64,000 bases of DNA from Pseudomonas batumici. Its GTDB lineage: Bacteria > Pseudomonadota > Gammaproteobacteria > Pseudomonadales > Pseudomonadaceae. Shown here piece after piece: positions 33,037 through 41,004 of the stretch. The stretch covers positions 1 through 64,000 of the forward strand of contig NZ_JXDG01000045.1 of assembly GCF_000820515.1 (NCBI RefSeq), written 5' to 3'. Made by a program: the position numbers and the translations under genes. Within the stretch, counting starts at the first letter, position 1, and every line of letters starts with the position of its first letter. A model generated the notes under the pieces. It had not been told where the DNA came from. It made no database searches and saw only the letters and a program-made list of their open reading frames with translations.

Positions 33037-34586
33037 AGGGCATTCCTGGGCGCCGCTTCGTGGAGCAGCGCATCACGTTTTTGGTAGCCGGCGAAGGCGG
33101 CGGCGAGCAACTCGTCCTGGGTCCAGGCGTCACGCTCGAAGGTCTCGATCAGGCGCCCGGCGGACAGCACGCCGATGCGGTCGCAGATCAGCATCAGTTC
33201 GCGCAGGTCGCTGGAAACCACCACCAGCGCCTTGCCCTGGCGGGTCAGTTCACCCAGCAAGGCATAGATATCGAACTTGGCGCCGACGTCGATCCCGCGG
33301 GTCGGCTCGTCGAACAGCAACACCGTGCAGTCGCGCTCCAGCCAGCGGCCGATCACCACCTTCTGCTGGTTGCCGCCGGACAGCTCGGACACCAGTTGAT
33401 CGGGACTGGAACTGCGAATGCGCATGGCGTCGATCTGACGCCGCGCCAGCGCCGACTCGTCACGCCCGTTGACCAGCCCGGCGCTGGAAATCGCCGGCAT
33501 GTTGCCCAGGGCGATATTGGCGCTGATGGATTGTGTCAGCAGCAACCCCTCGCCCTTGCGATCCTCGGTGATCAGGGCGATGCCATGGCGGACCGCATCC
33601 ACCGGTGAGCGAATGTCCGCGACCTTGGCCGGCGAGCCGAGGGCCACCGTGCCGCTGTCGGCACTGTCCGCGCCGTAGATCAGCCGCAGCAGCTCGGTGC
33701 GACCCGCGCCGATCAAACCGGAAATACCGAAGATCTCACCGGCACGGACTTCGAAGGAGACGTCGAGAACCTTGTCCGAACGGCTCAGGCCCTTGACCGT
33801 CAAGGCGGGCGCGCCGATCTTGCGCACGCCCATGTCGATATGTTCGCCCAGCTCGCGGCCGACCATCAGGTTGACCAGTTGCTCGCTGTTGTAATTGGCC
33901 ATCGGCTCGACGCAGACCAGGTTGCCGTCGCGCAATACCGCGATGCGCTGGGCGACCCGGGCCAGTTCTTCGAGCCGGTGGGAGATATAGATGATCGCCA
34001 CGCCACGGGCCTGCAGGCGGGTGATCTGGTCGAAGAGCATTTCGACTTCGCGGGCCGTGAGCATCGCGGTCGGCTCATCGAGAATCAGCACATGGCAATC
34101 GCCGATCAGGTTGCGGGCGATTTCCACCATCTGCTGGTGCCCGATGCCCAGATCGCCGACCAGGGTGTCCGGGTCGATGGCCTCGAGGCCGACCTGGGCC
34201 ATGGCCTCGATGGCGGCGCTGCGCAACTGCTTGCGACTGATCCAGCCACAGCGGTTGGGCAGGTTGTCGAGGAACAGGTTTTCCGCCACGGACAGGGTCG
34301 GCAGCAGATTGAGCTCCTGCATGACCATGCGGATGCCCTGCTCTTCGGCGTGGGTCCGGCTGCCCGGCACATAGGCGCGACCATTGAACAGCATCTGCCC
34401 GGTGGTCGGCGTGACCAGCCCGCCGATGATCTTCGACAGGGTGCTTTTGCCGGCACCGTTTTCACCGGTCAGCGCCAGCACTTCGCCGCGCAGCAACGTC
34501 AGGTCGATGTTGCTGAGCACGGGTTGCGCATAGGTCTTGCCGATACCGCTGACCGACAGGACAGCGTTCGGAGCGGAAGATGACAT
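33033..34586 (-). CDS. rbsA: Ribose ABC transporter ATP-binding protein
   Basis: A 517-residue protein with two fused ATPase domains. The N-terminal half has Walker A 'GENGAGKST' and a Walker B in 'HVLILDEPTAML'. The C-terminal half has a degenerate first motif ('GLIGAGRTELL') but the signature 'LSGGNQQKV' and Walker B 'VLLFDEPTRGID', the normal asymmetry of RbsA/MglA proteins. The start MSSSAPN was chosen because GGAGA precedes it; a longer frame to 34628 begins inside the preceding spacer. Confidence 0.95.
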   Translation of the reverse strand: MSSSAPNAVLSVSGIGKTYAQPVLSNIDLTLLRGEVLALTGENGAGKSTLSKIIGGLVTPTTGQMLFNGRAYVPGSRTHAEEQGIRMVMQELNLLPTLSVAENLFLDNLPNRCGWISRKQLRSAAIEAMAQVGLEAIDPDTLVGDLGIGHQQMVEIARNLIGDCHVLILDEPTAMLTAREVEMLFDQITRLQARGVAIIYISHRLEELARVAQRIAVLRDGNLVCVEPMANYNSEQLVNLMVGRELGEHIDMGVRKIGAPALTVKGLSRSDKVLDVSFEVRAGEIFGISGLIGAGRTELLRLIYGADSADSGTVALGSPAKVADIRSPVDAVRHGIALITEDRKGEGLLLTQSISANIALGNMPAISSAGLVNGRDESALARRQIDAMRIRSSSPDQLVSELSGGNQQKVVIGRWLERDCTVLLFDEPTRGIDVGAKFDIYALLGELTRQGKALVVVSSDLRELMLICDRIGVLSAGRLIETFERDAWTQDELLAAAFAGYQKRDALLHEAAPRNAL

Positions 34587-34643
34587 AGGAAAGTCTCCAT
34601 GCGCCCGCTCAGGACGAGCGGGCACCATTGAACCGCGAGGGGT

Positions 34644-35600
34644 TTACTTCTTGAGTACCAGCTCGACCGGGGTTTCGATCACGCCGTCCTTGCTGTCGAC
34701 TTTTTCGCCCTTGATGACTTTCAGTGCGGTTTCGATGCCGAACACCGCCTGCTTGGCGGCGAACTGGTCGGCAGTGGCGAGCACGCGACCGTCCTGGAGC
34801 ATCGGCTTGATGGCATTGATGTTGTCATAGCCGACCACCTGCACCTTGCCGGCCTTGCCCGCCGAACGCACGGCGGAGACGGCGCCCAGGGCCATGCTGT
34901 CATTGCCGGCCAGCAGCGCCTTGAGGTTCGGGTATTCGTTGAGCATCGCCGAGGCGACCGCGTTGCCCTTGTCGATTTCCCAGTCGCCGGACTGCACGGA
35001 GACGATCTTCATGTCCGCGGCTTTCATCGCGTCGGTGAAACCGGCGGTGCGCATCTGGGCGTTGGTGGTGGTGGACACGCCTTCGATGATGCCGACCTCG
35101 TCACCCGCCTTCAGTTGCTTGCCCAGGTACTCGCCCACCAGGCGCGCACCCTTGCGGTTGTCAGGCCCTACGAACGGCACTTCGATGCCCTTGCTTTTCA
35201 GCACGCCGGCGTCGAGCTGGTTGTCGATGTTGATGACGACGATCCCGGCATCCTTGGCTTTCTTGATCACCGAGACCATGGCCTTGGAGTCGGCCGGGGC
35301 GATGACGATGGCGTTGACCTTGGAGACGATCATCTGGTTGACGATGTCGATCTGCGCGGTGGTGTCGGTTTCGTTCTTGATGCCGTTGGAGACCAGGTCG
35401 AAATCAGCGGCGTGGGCTTTCTGGTAGTCCTTGGCGCCGTCTTCCATGGTGCGGAAGAACTCGTTGGCCAGGGATTTCATCACCAGGCCGACCTTGGGCT
35501 TGGCGGCATCGGCGGCGAAGGCCTGGGACAGCGGCAAGGTAGCGGAGGCGGCAGCCAGTACGGCGACAGCCAGAAGACGTCCAGCGAATGGCAACTTCAT
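34644..35600 (-). CDS. rbsB: Ribose-binding periplasmic protein
   Basis: A 318-residue solute receptor of the ribose/galactose type I fold. The signal peptide spans about residues 1-29 ('LLAVAVLAAASATLPLSQAFAAD'). The mature protein opens 'PKVGLVMKSLANEFF', and 'IDNQLDAGV', 'EGVSTTTNAQMRTAGF' and 'LLAGNDSMALGAV' mark the sugar-binding cleft. First and probably most highly expressed gene of the rbsB-A-C-R-K-D-hydrolase operon. Confidence 0.95.
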   Translation of the reverse strand: MKLPFAGRLLAVAVLAAASATLPLSQAFAADAAKPKVGLVMKSLANEFFRTMEDGAKDYQKAHAADFDLVSNGIKNETDTTAQIDIVNQMIVSKVNAIVIAPADSKAMVSVIKKAKDAGIVVINIDNQLDAGVLKSKGIEVPFVGPDNRKGARLVGEYLGKQLKAGDEVGIIEGVSTTTNAQMRTAGFTDAMKAADMKIVSVQSGDWEIDKGNAVASAMLNEYPNLKALLAGNDSMALGAVSAVRSAGKAGKVQVVGYDNINAIKPMLQDGRVLATADQFAAKQAVFGIETALKVIKGEKVDSKDGVIETPVELVLKK

Positions 35601-35685
35601 GGGTTTACTCCGGATCTTATGATTGTTGTGAGCAACGCCAGGAGCGTGACGGGAAATGCGTGTGCACAGCCCTGGAAAGAGTTAG

Positions 35686-35699
35686 CGCAAACGTTTGCG
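35686..35699. promoter_or_regulatory. RbsR operator
   Basis: CGCAAACGTTTGCG, a perfect 14-bp palindrome with the central CG typical of LacI-family operators. It sits just after the -10 box, so bound repressor would block the transcription start. Confidence 0.85.
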
Positions 35700-35706
35700 T
35701 CACCCA

Positions 35707-35735
35707 ACTATGCGAATCTTGCGAGGATTTGTCAA
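35707..35735 (-). promoter_or_regulatory. Sigma-70 promoter of the rbs operon
   Basis: On the minus strand TTGACA (35730-35735), 17-base spacer, CATAGT (35707-35712). Start of transcription is expected near 35700, inside the operator. Confidence 0.8.
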
Positions 35736-35931
35736 CGGTCCGTCACAGCATAGTCGCCGATCTGACAATCACGAATATCCCGACGCGCTCGGGCAAGAAT
35801 TCCCCCCCTGCCTGAGCCCGGCGGCCGGCCGATCCGCTGCGCATCTCTCTGTAAAATCAGATAATTTTTTCGATTGGCGTACACCAAATCGCAAAAGACG
35901 CTGTCAGAAGCACCTCATCATTCCCTGACAG

Positions 35932-35960
35932 TTGCGAAATGACCTACAGTTAAATACTGT
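35932..35960 (+). promoter_or_regulatory. Sigma-70 promoter of the SOS-type small gene
   Basis: TTGCGA (35932-35937), 17-base spacer, TACTGT (35955-35960). The -10 box overlaps the LexA box, so repression by LexA would be direct. Confidence 0.6.
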
Positions 35961-35972
35961 ATGCACGTACAG
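35957..35972. promoter_or_regulatory. LexA (SOS) box
   Basis: CTGTATGCACGTACAG fits the gamma-proteobacterial LexA consensus CTGT-N8-ACAG exactly at the conserved ends. It overlaps the predicted -10 box and lies 18 bases before the GTG of the small gene. Confidence 0.85.
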
Positions 35973-35990
35973 CTAATTAAGGATTGTTCC

Positions 35991-36239
35991 GTGGCAAACC
36001 CAACTTCAGCTTCCTCCGCGCCCAGCACCTACGAACGCATGGGCCTGCGGGTACAGAAAATCATCAACTCGCCCACCGCCCAAAACGCCAAGGCCGCCCT
36101 GCTCTTTCGCCTGCCGGACGAACCGGTGGACGAGTGGGAGCGACTGCTCGAGGAAATCGCCGAGAACGACAACGTCACCCTGGCCTACCGCGACGACGGT
36201 GGCATACAGATTTTCTGGGTTGTGCCGAAGGAAGACTGA
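35991..36239 (+). CDS. Small SOS-regulated hypothetical protein (GTG start)
   Basis: An 82-residue acidic cytoplasmic protein (start VANPTSASSAPSTYERMGLRVQ, M in the cell). AAGGA lies 7 bases before the GTG; an ATG at 35961 would place the LexA box inside the gene and is rejected. Conserved in pseudomonads, where a protein of this size belongs to the LexA regulon (recalled knowledge, not checked). It ends 4 bases before endA, so the two are likely co-induced by DNA damage. Biochemical role unknown. Confidence 0.8.
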   Translation: MANPTSASSAPSTYERMGLRVQKIINSPTAQNAKAALLFRLPDEPVDEWERLLEEIAENDNVTLAYRDDGGIQIFWVVPKED

Positions 36240-36243
36240 ACCA

Positions 36244-36933
36244 ATGATTGTCCGCGTTATCGCCCTGCTGTGTTTTTTCTGCGTGCTGTCGGCCCAGGCG
36301 GAGGCACCACGCACCTTCGCCGAAGCCAAGAAAGTCGCCTGGCGGCTCTACGCGCCGCAGTCCACGGAGTTCTATTGCGGCTGCAAGTACAACGGCAACC
36401 GGGTCGACCTGGCGGCCTGCGGCTATGTGCCGCGCAAGAATGCCCAGCGGGCGGCGCGCATCGAGTGGGAACACATTGTCCCGGCCTGGCAGATCGGCCA
36501 TCAGCGCCAGTGCTGGCAACAGGGCGGACGCAAGAGTTGCAGCCAGAACGACAAGACCTACCAGCGCGCCGAGGCCGACCTGCACAACCTGGTGCCGAGC
36601 ATCGGCGAGGTCAATGGCGACCGCAGCAACTTCAGCTTCGGCTGGTTGCCGGTGCAGAAAGGACAATATGGCGCCTGCCTGACCCAGGTCGACTTCAAGG
36701 CCAAGAAGGTCATGCCGCGCCCGTCCATTCGCGGCATGATCGCCCGCACCTATTTCTACATGAGCAAGCAGTACGGCCTGCGCCTGTCGAAACAGGATCG
36801 GCAGTTGTATGAAGCCTGGAACAAGACCTATCCGGTCCAGGCCTGGGAACGCCAGCGCAACCAGAGCGTGGCCTGTGTCATGGGCCGCGGCAACGAGTTC
36901 GTCGGGCCGGTGAACCTCAAGGCCTGCGGCTGA
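36244..36933 (+). CDS. endA: Periplasmic endonuclease I
   Basis: A 229-residue secreted DNase of the EndA/NucM family. The signal peptide is about 1-18 ('VIALLCFFCVLSAQA'). The catalytic beta-beta-alpha-Me region is 'RIEWEHIVPAW' with the active-site His, followed by 'DLHNLVPSIGEVNGDRSNF' carrying the metal-binding Asn. Cys pairs ('YCGCKY', 'AACGY', 'QCWQQ', 'SCSQ') probably stabilise it outside the cytoplasm. The start follows the small SOS gene by 4 bases, suggesting damage-inducible DNase production; full length for the family. Confidence 0.92.
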   Translation: MIVRVIALLCFFCVLSAQAEAPRTFAEAKKVAWRLYAPQSTEFYCGCKYNGNRVDLAACGYVPRKNAQRAARIEWEHIVPAWQIGHQRQCWQQGGRKSCSQNDKTYQRAEADLHNLVPSIGEVNGDRSNFSFGWLPVQKGQYGACLTQVDFKAKKVMPRPSIRGMIARTYFYMSKQYGLRLSKQDRQLYEAWNKTYPVQAWERQRNQSVACVMGRGNEFVGPVNLKACG

Positions 36934-36952
36934 GTCACAGATTGACTGCGGA

Positions 36953-37045
36953 CTTGTGGGAGCCGGCTTGCTGGCGATGCGATCTGAAGGTCGACATCGT
37001 CGTCGCCTGAAAAACCGCTATCGCCAGCAAGCCGGCTCCCACAAG
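36953..37045. repeat. REP pair (REPIN)
   Basis: Two inverted arms built on GTGGGAGCCGGCTTGCTGGC, perfect over 26 bases, separated by 41 bases. This is the usual REPIN of fluorescent pseudomonads, lying between convergent genes. Confidence 0.9.
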
Positions 37046-37078
37046 GTCGTGTTTCAACACAAGGTATCGATTGCCCGC

Positions 37079-37459
37079 TCAATAGCCCGTGGCGGGCGCG
37101 GCGGTATCTTGCGCTGGGCTCGCGGCAGGCGCCTTGTGCTCCACCACCTCGGAGTCCATGTGCTGTTTGTCGGCCAGCTGCGCCTTTTTCTGCTCGGCAA
37201 TGGCCTGGGTCGCGAACGGTCCGGCAATCACCTGGCCGTTGTCGAGGATCTTGAACGGATAACCGTGCTCGATCAGCCAGGCCGTCCAGTCGGTCAGGGC
37301 CTTGGATTTGTCGTCCTTGATCAGCAGATCCCAGCCAGTCGCAGGCGCCACCACCGCCGCCGGCGTCGAGGCCACTTTCGCCGGCTCGACCTTGTTTCCC
37401 GACCCATCACCGCAACCGGCCAGCACCACGAATGCCACCATCACTGCTATTCTGCGCAC
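37079..37459 (-). CDS. SPOR-like putative lipoprotein
   Basis: A 126-residue lipoprotein: start VRRIAVMVAFVVLAGCG with lipobox 'LAGC' at 13-16 (GTG initiation). A Pro/Ala-rich linker leads to a C-terminal half with 'YPFKILDNGQVIAGPFATQAIAEQKKAQL', which resembles the beta-alpha-beta pattern of SPOR peptidoglycan-binding domains. A role at the cell wall is therefore possible but not proven. It is convergent with endA across the REPIN. Confidence 0.72.
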   Translation of the reverse strand: MRRIAVMVAFVVLAGCGDGSGNKVEPAKVASTPAAVVAPATGWDLLIKDDKSKALTDWTAWLIEHGYPFKILDNGQVIAGPFATQAIAEQKKAQLADKQHMDSEVVEHKAPAASPAQDTAAPATGY

Positions 37460-37709
37460 AAGGCGTCTCCCGTAATCATCAGTTAATGTGATTTTATCAC
37501 CTTGCAGCCTGTCTTAACCTCGTTCCACTGGCTGCTCGGGTCTTATCAGGCTGAATTACCGACGGTTTTCCGACCCCGGGGAATTAAATGGAATGAAATG
37601 ACGCCTGTAATGAACCACCCGTTCGGATGCACTTAGCGGTATTCTGTGTGTAAGACCTAAGCCAGGAATGCCTGAGAAAGGCACCTTAGTAACAATCAAG
37701 GAGAAAGAC

Positions 37710-37901
37710 ATGCTGATACTCACCCGCAAAGTCGGTGAAAGCATCAACATCGGTGACAACATCACGATCACGATTCTGGGCGTTAGCGGCCAGCAAGTCC
37801 GGATAGGCATCAACGCCCCCAAGGACGTTGCCGTGCATCGTGAAGAGATTTACCAGCGTATCCAGGCCGGCCTGTCTGCCGGTGACAAAGAGCCAAAGTA
37901 A
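37710..37901 (+). CDS. rsmE: CsrA-family RNA-binding regulator RsmE
   Basis: A 63-residue translational repressor that binds GGA motifs near ribosome sites. 'MLILTRKVGESINIGDNITITILGVSGQQVRIGINAPK' followed by 'VAVHREEIYQRIQ' contains the RNA-contact residues (Leu4, Arg44 region). The sequence is closer to RsmE than to RsmA of P. fluorescens/protegens, which has 'GETLMIGDEV'. The ribosome site CAAGGAGA includes a GGA that RsmE could bind itself, matching known autoregulation. In this genus it acts in Gac/Rsm control of secondary metabolism. Confidence 0.9.
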   Translation: MLILTRKVGESINIGDNITITILGVSGQQVRIGINAPKDVAVHREEIYQRIQAGLSAGDKEPK

Positions 37902-37915
37902 GCAACCCGCTCCCT

Positions 37916-37949
37916 CGTCAGCCCTGCCGTTCCTGGGTCGCGGCTGACG
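37916..37949 (+). terminator. Possible terminator of rsmE
   Basis: Inverted repeat CGTCAGCC / GGCTGACG with an 18-base loop, 15 bases after the rsmE stop. No T-run follows, so confidence is limited. Confidence 0.45.
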
Positions 37950-38024
37950 AAAGCTTCCCCCCTCTCCTCGCTACTGGCTCAGCGACGTGCTCAACCGGGC
38001 TACGTTCTCAACGGCCCCAGGTTC

Positions 38025-38513
38025 TCAACTGCCCAGGATCAAACCGCCCGCCGGCAACGGCAGCGCCGTCTTGTAGCGCACCTGCTTGAGGGCAAAACTC
38101 GAGCGGATATTGGCCACCCCCGGCACCTTGGTCAGAAAATCCATCATGAACCGCTCCAGCGACTGGATCGTCGGCACCAGCACGCGGATCAGGTAGTCCG
38201 GATCCCCGGCCATCAGGTAGCACTCCATCACTTCCGGTCGATCGGCAATCGCCGCCTCGAAATGCTGCAAGGCCTCTTCCACCTGCTTTTCCAGGCTGAC
38301 ATGGATGAACACATTGACGTGCAGCCCGAGCAATTCCGGATCGAGCAAGGTCACCTGCTCGCGAATCAGCCCCAACTCTTCCATGGCCTTGACCCGGTTG
38401 AAACACGGCGTCGGCGACAGGTTGACCGAACGGGCGAGGTCGGCGTTGGTAATGCGGGCATTCTCCTGAAGGCTGTTGAGAATCCCGATGTCAGTGCGAT
38501 CCAGTTTGCGCAT
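38025..38513 (-). CDS. bkdR: Lrp/AsnC-family regulator of the bkd operon
   Basis: A 162-residue regulator. The N-terminal HTH 'LDRTDIGILNSLQENARITNADLARSVNLSPTPCFNRVKAME' and C-terminal RAM effector domain are typical of Lrp. It is divergent from bkdA1 across 195 AT-rich bases, as in P. putida, where BkdR activates the operon in response to branched-chain amino acids. Regulation here is inferred from that homology. Confidence 0.93.
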   Translation of the reverse strand: MRKLDRTDIGILNSLQENARITNADLARSVNLSPTPCFNRVKAMEELGLIREQVTLLDPELLGLHVNVFIHVSLEKQVEEALQHFEAAIADRPEVMECYLMAGDPDYLIRVLVPTIQSLERFMMDFLTKVPGVANIRSSFALKQVRYKTALPLPAGGLILGS

Positions 38514-38708
38514 GAGACAAAAACACCTGTTTTTTATGCTTATGCAGTTTTTTTATCTGCAAATCGTCTTGAGTGCAATGAAACAGAGAGAAATATTCTC
38601 CTGAGTCCGGCCTATGATTGTTGTAGGACAAGATTTCCCTTACCCAGGGAATGATTGCCAGCTAGCGCGCCCACTACAAGAAATTCACAAGATAGAGCGT
38701 AGAAAGCC
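38514..38708. promoter_or_regulatory. bkdR-bkdA1 divergent regulatory region
   Basis: An AT-rich spacer with T-runs, markedly poorer in GC than the flanking genes. It is expected to hold BkdR sites and both promoters; I cannot define individual boxes with confidence. Confidence 0.5.
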
Positions 38709-39944
38709 ATGACCCCAGCGTACGAACCGCTGCGCCTGCACGTTCCTGAACCTTCAGGGCGTCCCGGTTGCAAGACCGACTTCAGTTACCTGCGCCTGAC
38801 CGATGCCGGCCAGGTCCGCAAACCCCCGATCGACGTGGAACCCGCCGACACCGCCGACCTGGCCAAGGGCCTGATCCGTGTGCTCGACGACCAGGGCCAG
38901 GCCCTCGGCCCCTGGGCCGAAGGCGTGCCGGTGGCGATCATGCGCCAAGGCATGCGCGCCATGCTCAAGACCCGCATCTTCGACACGCGCATGGTGGTTG
39001 CCCAGCGCCAGAAAAAGATGTCGTTCTACATGCAGAGCCTCGGCGAGGAAGCCATCGGCAGCGCCCAGGCCCTGGCCCTGAACCTCGACGACATGTGCTT
39101 CCCCACCTACCGCCAGCAGAGCATCCTGATGGCCCGGGAAGTGCCGCTGGTGGACATGATCTGCCAACTGCTGTCCAACGAGCGCGATCCGCTCAAGGGC
39201 CGGCAGCTGCCAATCATGTACTCGGTCCGCGACCACGGTTTCTTCACCATTTCCGGCAACCTCGCCACCCAGTTCGTCCAGGCCGTCGGCTGGGGCATGG
39301 CCTCGGCGATCAAGGGCGATACCAAGATCGCCTCGGGCTGGATCGGCGACGGCGCCACCGCCGAGTCGGACTTCCACACCGCCCTGACCTTCGCCCACGT
39401 CTACCGCGCCCCGGTGATCCTCAACGTGGTCAACAACCAGTGGGCGATCTCCACCTTCCAGGCCATCGCCGGCGGTGAAGCCACCACCTTCGCCGGGCGT
39501 GGCGTGGGTTGCGGCATCGCTTCGCTGCGGGTCGACGGCAACGACTTCATCGCGGTCTACGCGGCCTCCGCCTGGGCCGCCGAACGCGCCCGGCGCAACC
39601 TCGGGCCGACCCTGATCGAGTGGGTCACCTACCGCGCGGGTCCGCACTCCACCTCCGACGATCCGTCCAAGTACCGTCCCGCCGACGACTGGAGCCACTT
39701 CCCCCTGGGCGACCCGATCATGCGCCTCAAGCAGCACCTGATCGCCATCGGCCAGTGGTCCGAAGAGGAACACGCCGCGGTCAGCGCCGAACTGGAAGCC
39801 GAGATCATCGCCGCGCAGAAGGAGGCCGAACAGTACGGCACCTTGTCCGGCGGGCACATACCCAGCGCCGCGAGCATCTTCGAAGACGTCTACAAGGAAA
39901 TGCCCGACCATCTGCGTCGGCAGCGCCAGGAATTGGGGTTATAA
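38709..39944 (+). CDS. bkdA1: Branched-chain 2-oxoacid dehydrogenase E1 alpha
   Basis: A 411-residue subunit of the thiamine-diphosphate decarboxylase that starts oxidative breakdown of the keto acids from Val, Leu and Ile. The TPP-binding motif 'GDGATAESDFHTALTFAHVYRAPVILNVVNN' (GDG...NN) and the phosphorylation-loop-like 'YRAGPHSTSDDPSKYR' are present. Length matches P. putida BkdA1. First gene of bkdA1-bkdA2-bkdB-lpdV; 4 bases to bkdA2. Confidence 0.96.
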   Translation: MTPAYEPLRLHVPEPSGRPGCKTDFSYLRLTDAGQVRKPPIDVEPADTADLAKGLIRVLDDQGQALGPWAEGVPVAIMRQGMRAMLKTRIFDTRMVVAQRQKKMSFYMQSLGEEAIGSAQALALNLDDMCFPTYRQQSILMAREVPLVDMICQLLSNERDPLKGRQLPIMYSVRDHGFFTISGNLATQFVQAVGWGMASAIKGDTKIASGWIGDGATAESDFHTALTFAHVYRAPVILNVVNNQWAISTFQAIAGGEATTFAGRGVGCGIASLRVDGNDFIAVYAASAWAAERARRNLGPTLIEWVTYRAGPHSTSDDPSKYRPADDWSHFPLGDPIMRLKQHLIAIGQWSEEEHAAVSAELEAEIIAAQKEAEQYGTLSGGHIPSAASIFEDVYKEMPDHLRRQRQELGL

Positions 39945-39948
39945 GCCG

Positions 39949-41004
39949 ATGAACGATCACAGCAAATTGCAAACGGAGAACGCCGTGGCTACCAGCACCA
40001 TGACCATGATCCAGGCCCTGCGCTCGGCCATGGATGTGATGCTCGAGCGCGACGACAACGTAGTGGTATTCGGCCAGGACGTCGGCTACTTCGGCGGCGT
40101 GTTCCGCTGCACCGAAGGCCTGCAGAGCCGCTACGGCACCTCGCGGGTATTCGACGCCCCGATCTCGGAAAGCGGCATCGTCGGCGTCGCCGTCGGCATG
40201 GGCGCCTATGGCCTGCGCCCGGTGGCGGAAATCCAGTTCGCCGACTACTTCTATCCCGCCTCCGACCAGATCGTCTCGGAAGCGGCGCGTATCCGCTACC
40301 GCTCCGCCGGCGAGTTCAGCGTGCCGATGACCCTGCGCATGCCCTGCGGCGGTGGCATCTACGGCGGCCAGACCCACAGCCAGAGCCCGGAGGCGATGTT
40401 CACCCAGGTCTGCGGCCTGCGCACGGTGATGCCGTCCAACCCCTACGACGCCAAGGGCCTGCTGATCGCCGCCATCGAGAACGATGACCCGGTGATCTTC
40501 CTCGAACCCAAGCGCCTGTACAACGGCCCGTTCGACGGCCATCACGAGCGTCCGGTAACGCCATGGTCCAAGCACCCGGCCAGCGCCGTGCCCGAGGGCT
40601 ACTACACGGTGCCGCTGGACTGCGCCGCCATCGCCCGCCCCGGTAGCGAAGTGACCGTCCTCACCTACGGCACCACCGTCTACGTGGCCCAGGCCGCCGC
40701 CGAGGAAACCGGGGTCGACGCCGAAGTCATCGACCTGCGCAGCCTCTGGCCGCTGGACCTGGACACCATCGTCAATTCCGTGAAGAAAACCCGTCGTTGC
40801 GTCGTCGTCCACGAAGCCACCCGCACCTGCGGCTTCGGTGCCGAGCTGATCGCCCTGGTCCAGGAGCATTGCTTCCATTACCTGGAAGCACCGATCGAGC
40901 GCGTCACCGGCTGGGACACGCCTTACCCCCACGCACAGGAATGGGCTTATTTCCCCGGCCCGACGCGTGTCGGTGCGGCCTTGAAACGGGTCATGGAGGT
41001 CTGA
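39949..41004 (+). CDS. bkdA2: Branched-chain 2-oxoacid dehydrogenase E1 beta
   Basis: A 351-residue E1 beta subunit completing the alpha2-beta2 heterotetramer. A transketolase pyrimidine domain ('VVVFGQDVGYFGGVFRCTEGL', 'EIQFADYF') is followed by the C-terminal transketolase domain ('VTVLTYGTTVYVAQAAAEE', 'VIDLRSLWPLD'). A short N-terminal extension before 'TMTMIQALRSAMD' is as in P. putida. Directly abuts bkdB. Confidence 0.96.
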   Translation: MNDHSKLQTENAVATSTMTMIQALRSAMDVMLERDDNVVVFGQDVGYFGGVFRCTEGLQSRYGTSRVFDAPISESGIVGVAVGMGAYGLRPVAEIQFADYFYPASDQIVSEAARIRYRSAGEFSVPMTLRMPCGGGIYGGQTHSQSPEAMFTQVCGLRTVMPSNPYDAKGLLIAAIENDDPVIFLEPKRLYNGPFDGHHERPVTPWSKHPASAVPEGYYTVPLDCAAIARPGSEVTVLTYGTTVYVAQAAAEETGVDAEVIDLRSLWPLDLDTIVNSVKKTRRCVVVHEATRTCGFGAELIALVQEHCFHYLEAPIERVTGWDTPYPHAQEWAYFPGPTRVGAALKRVMEV

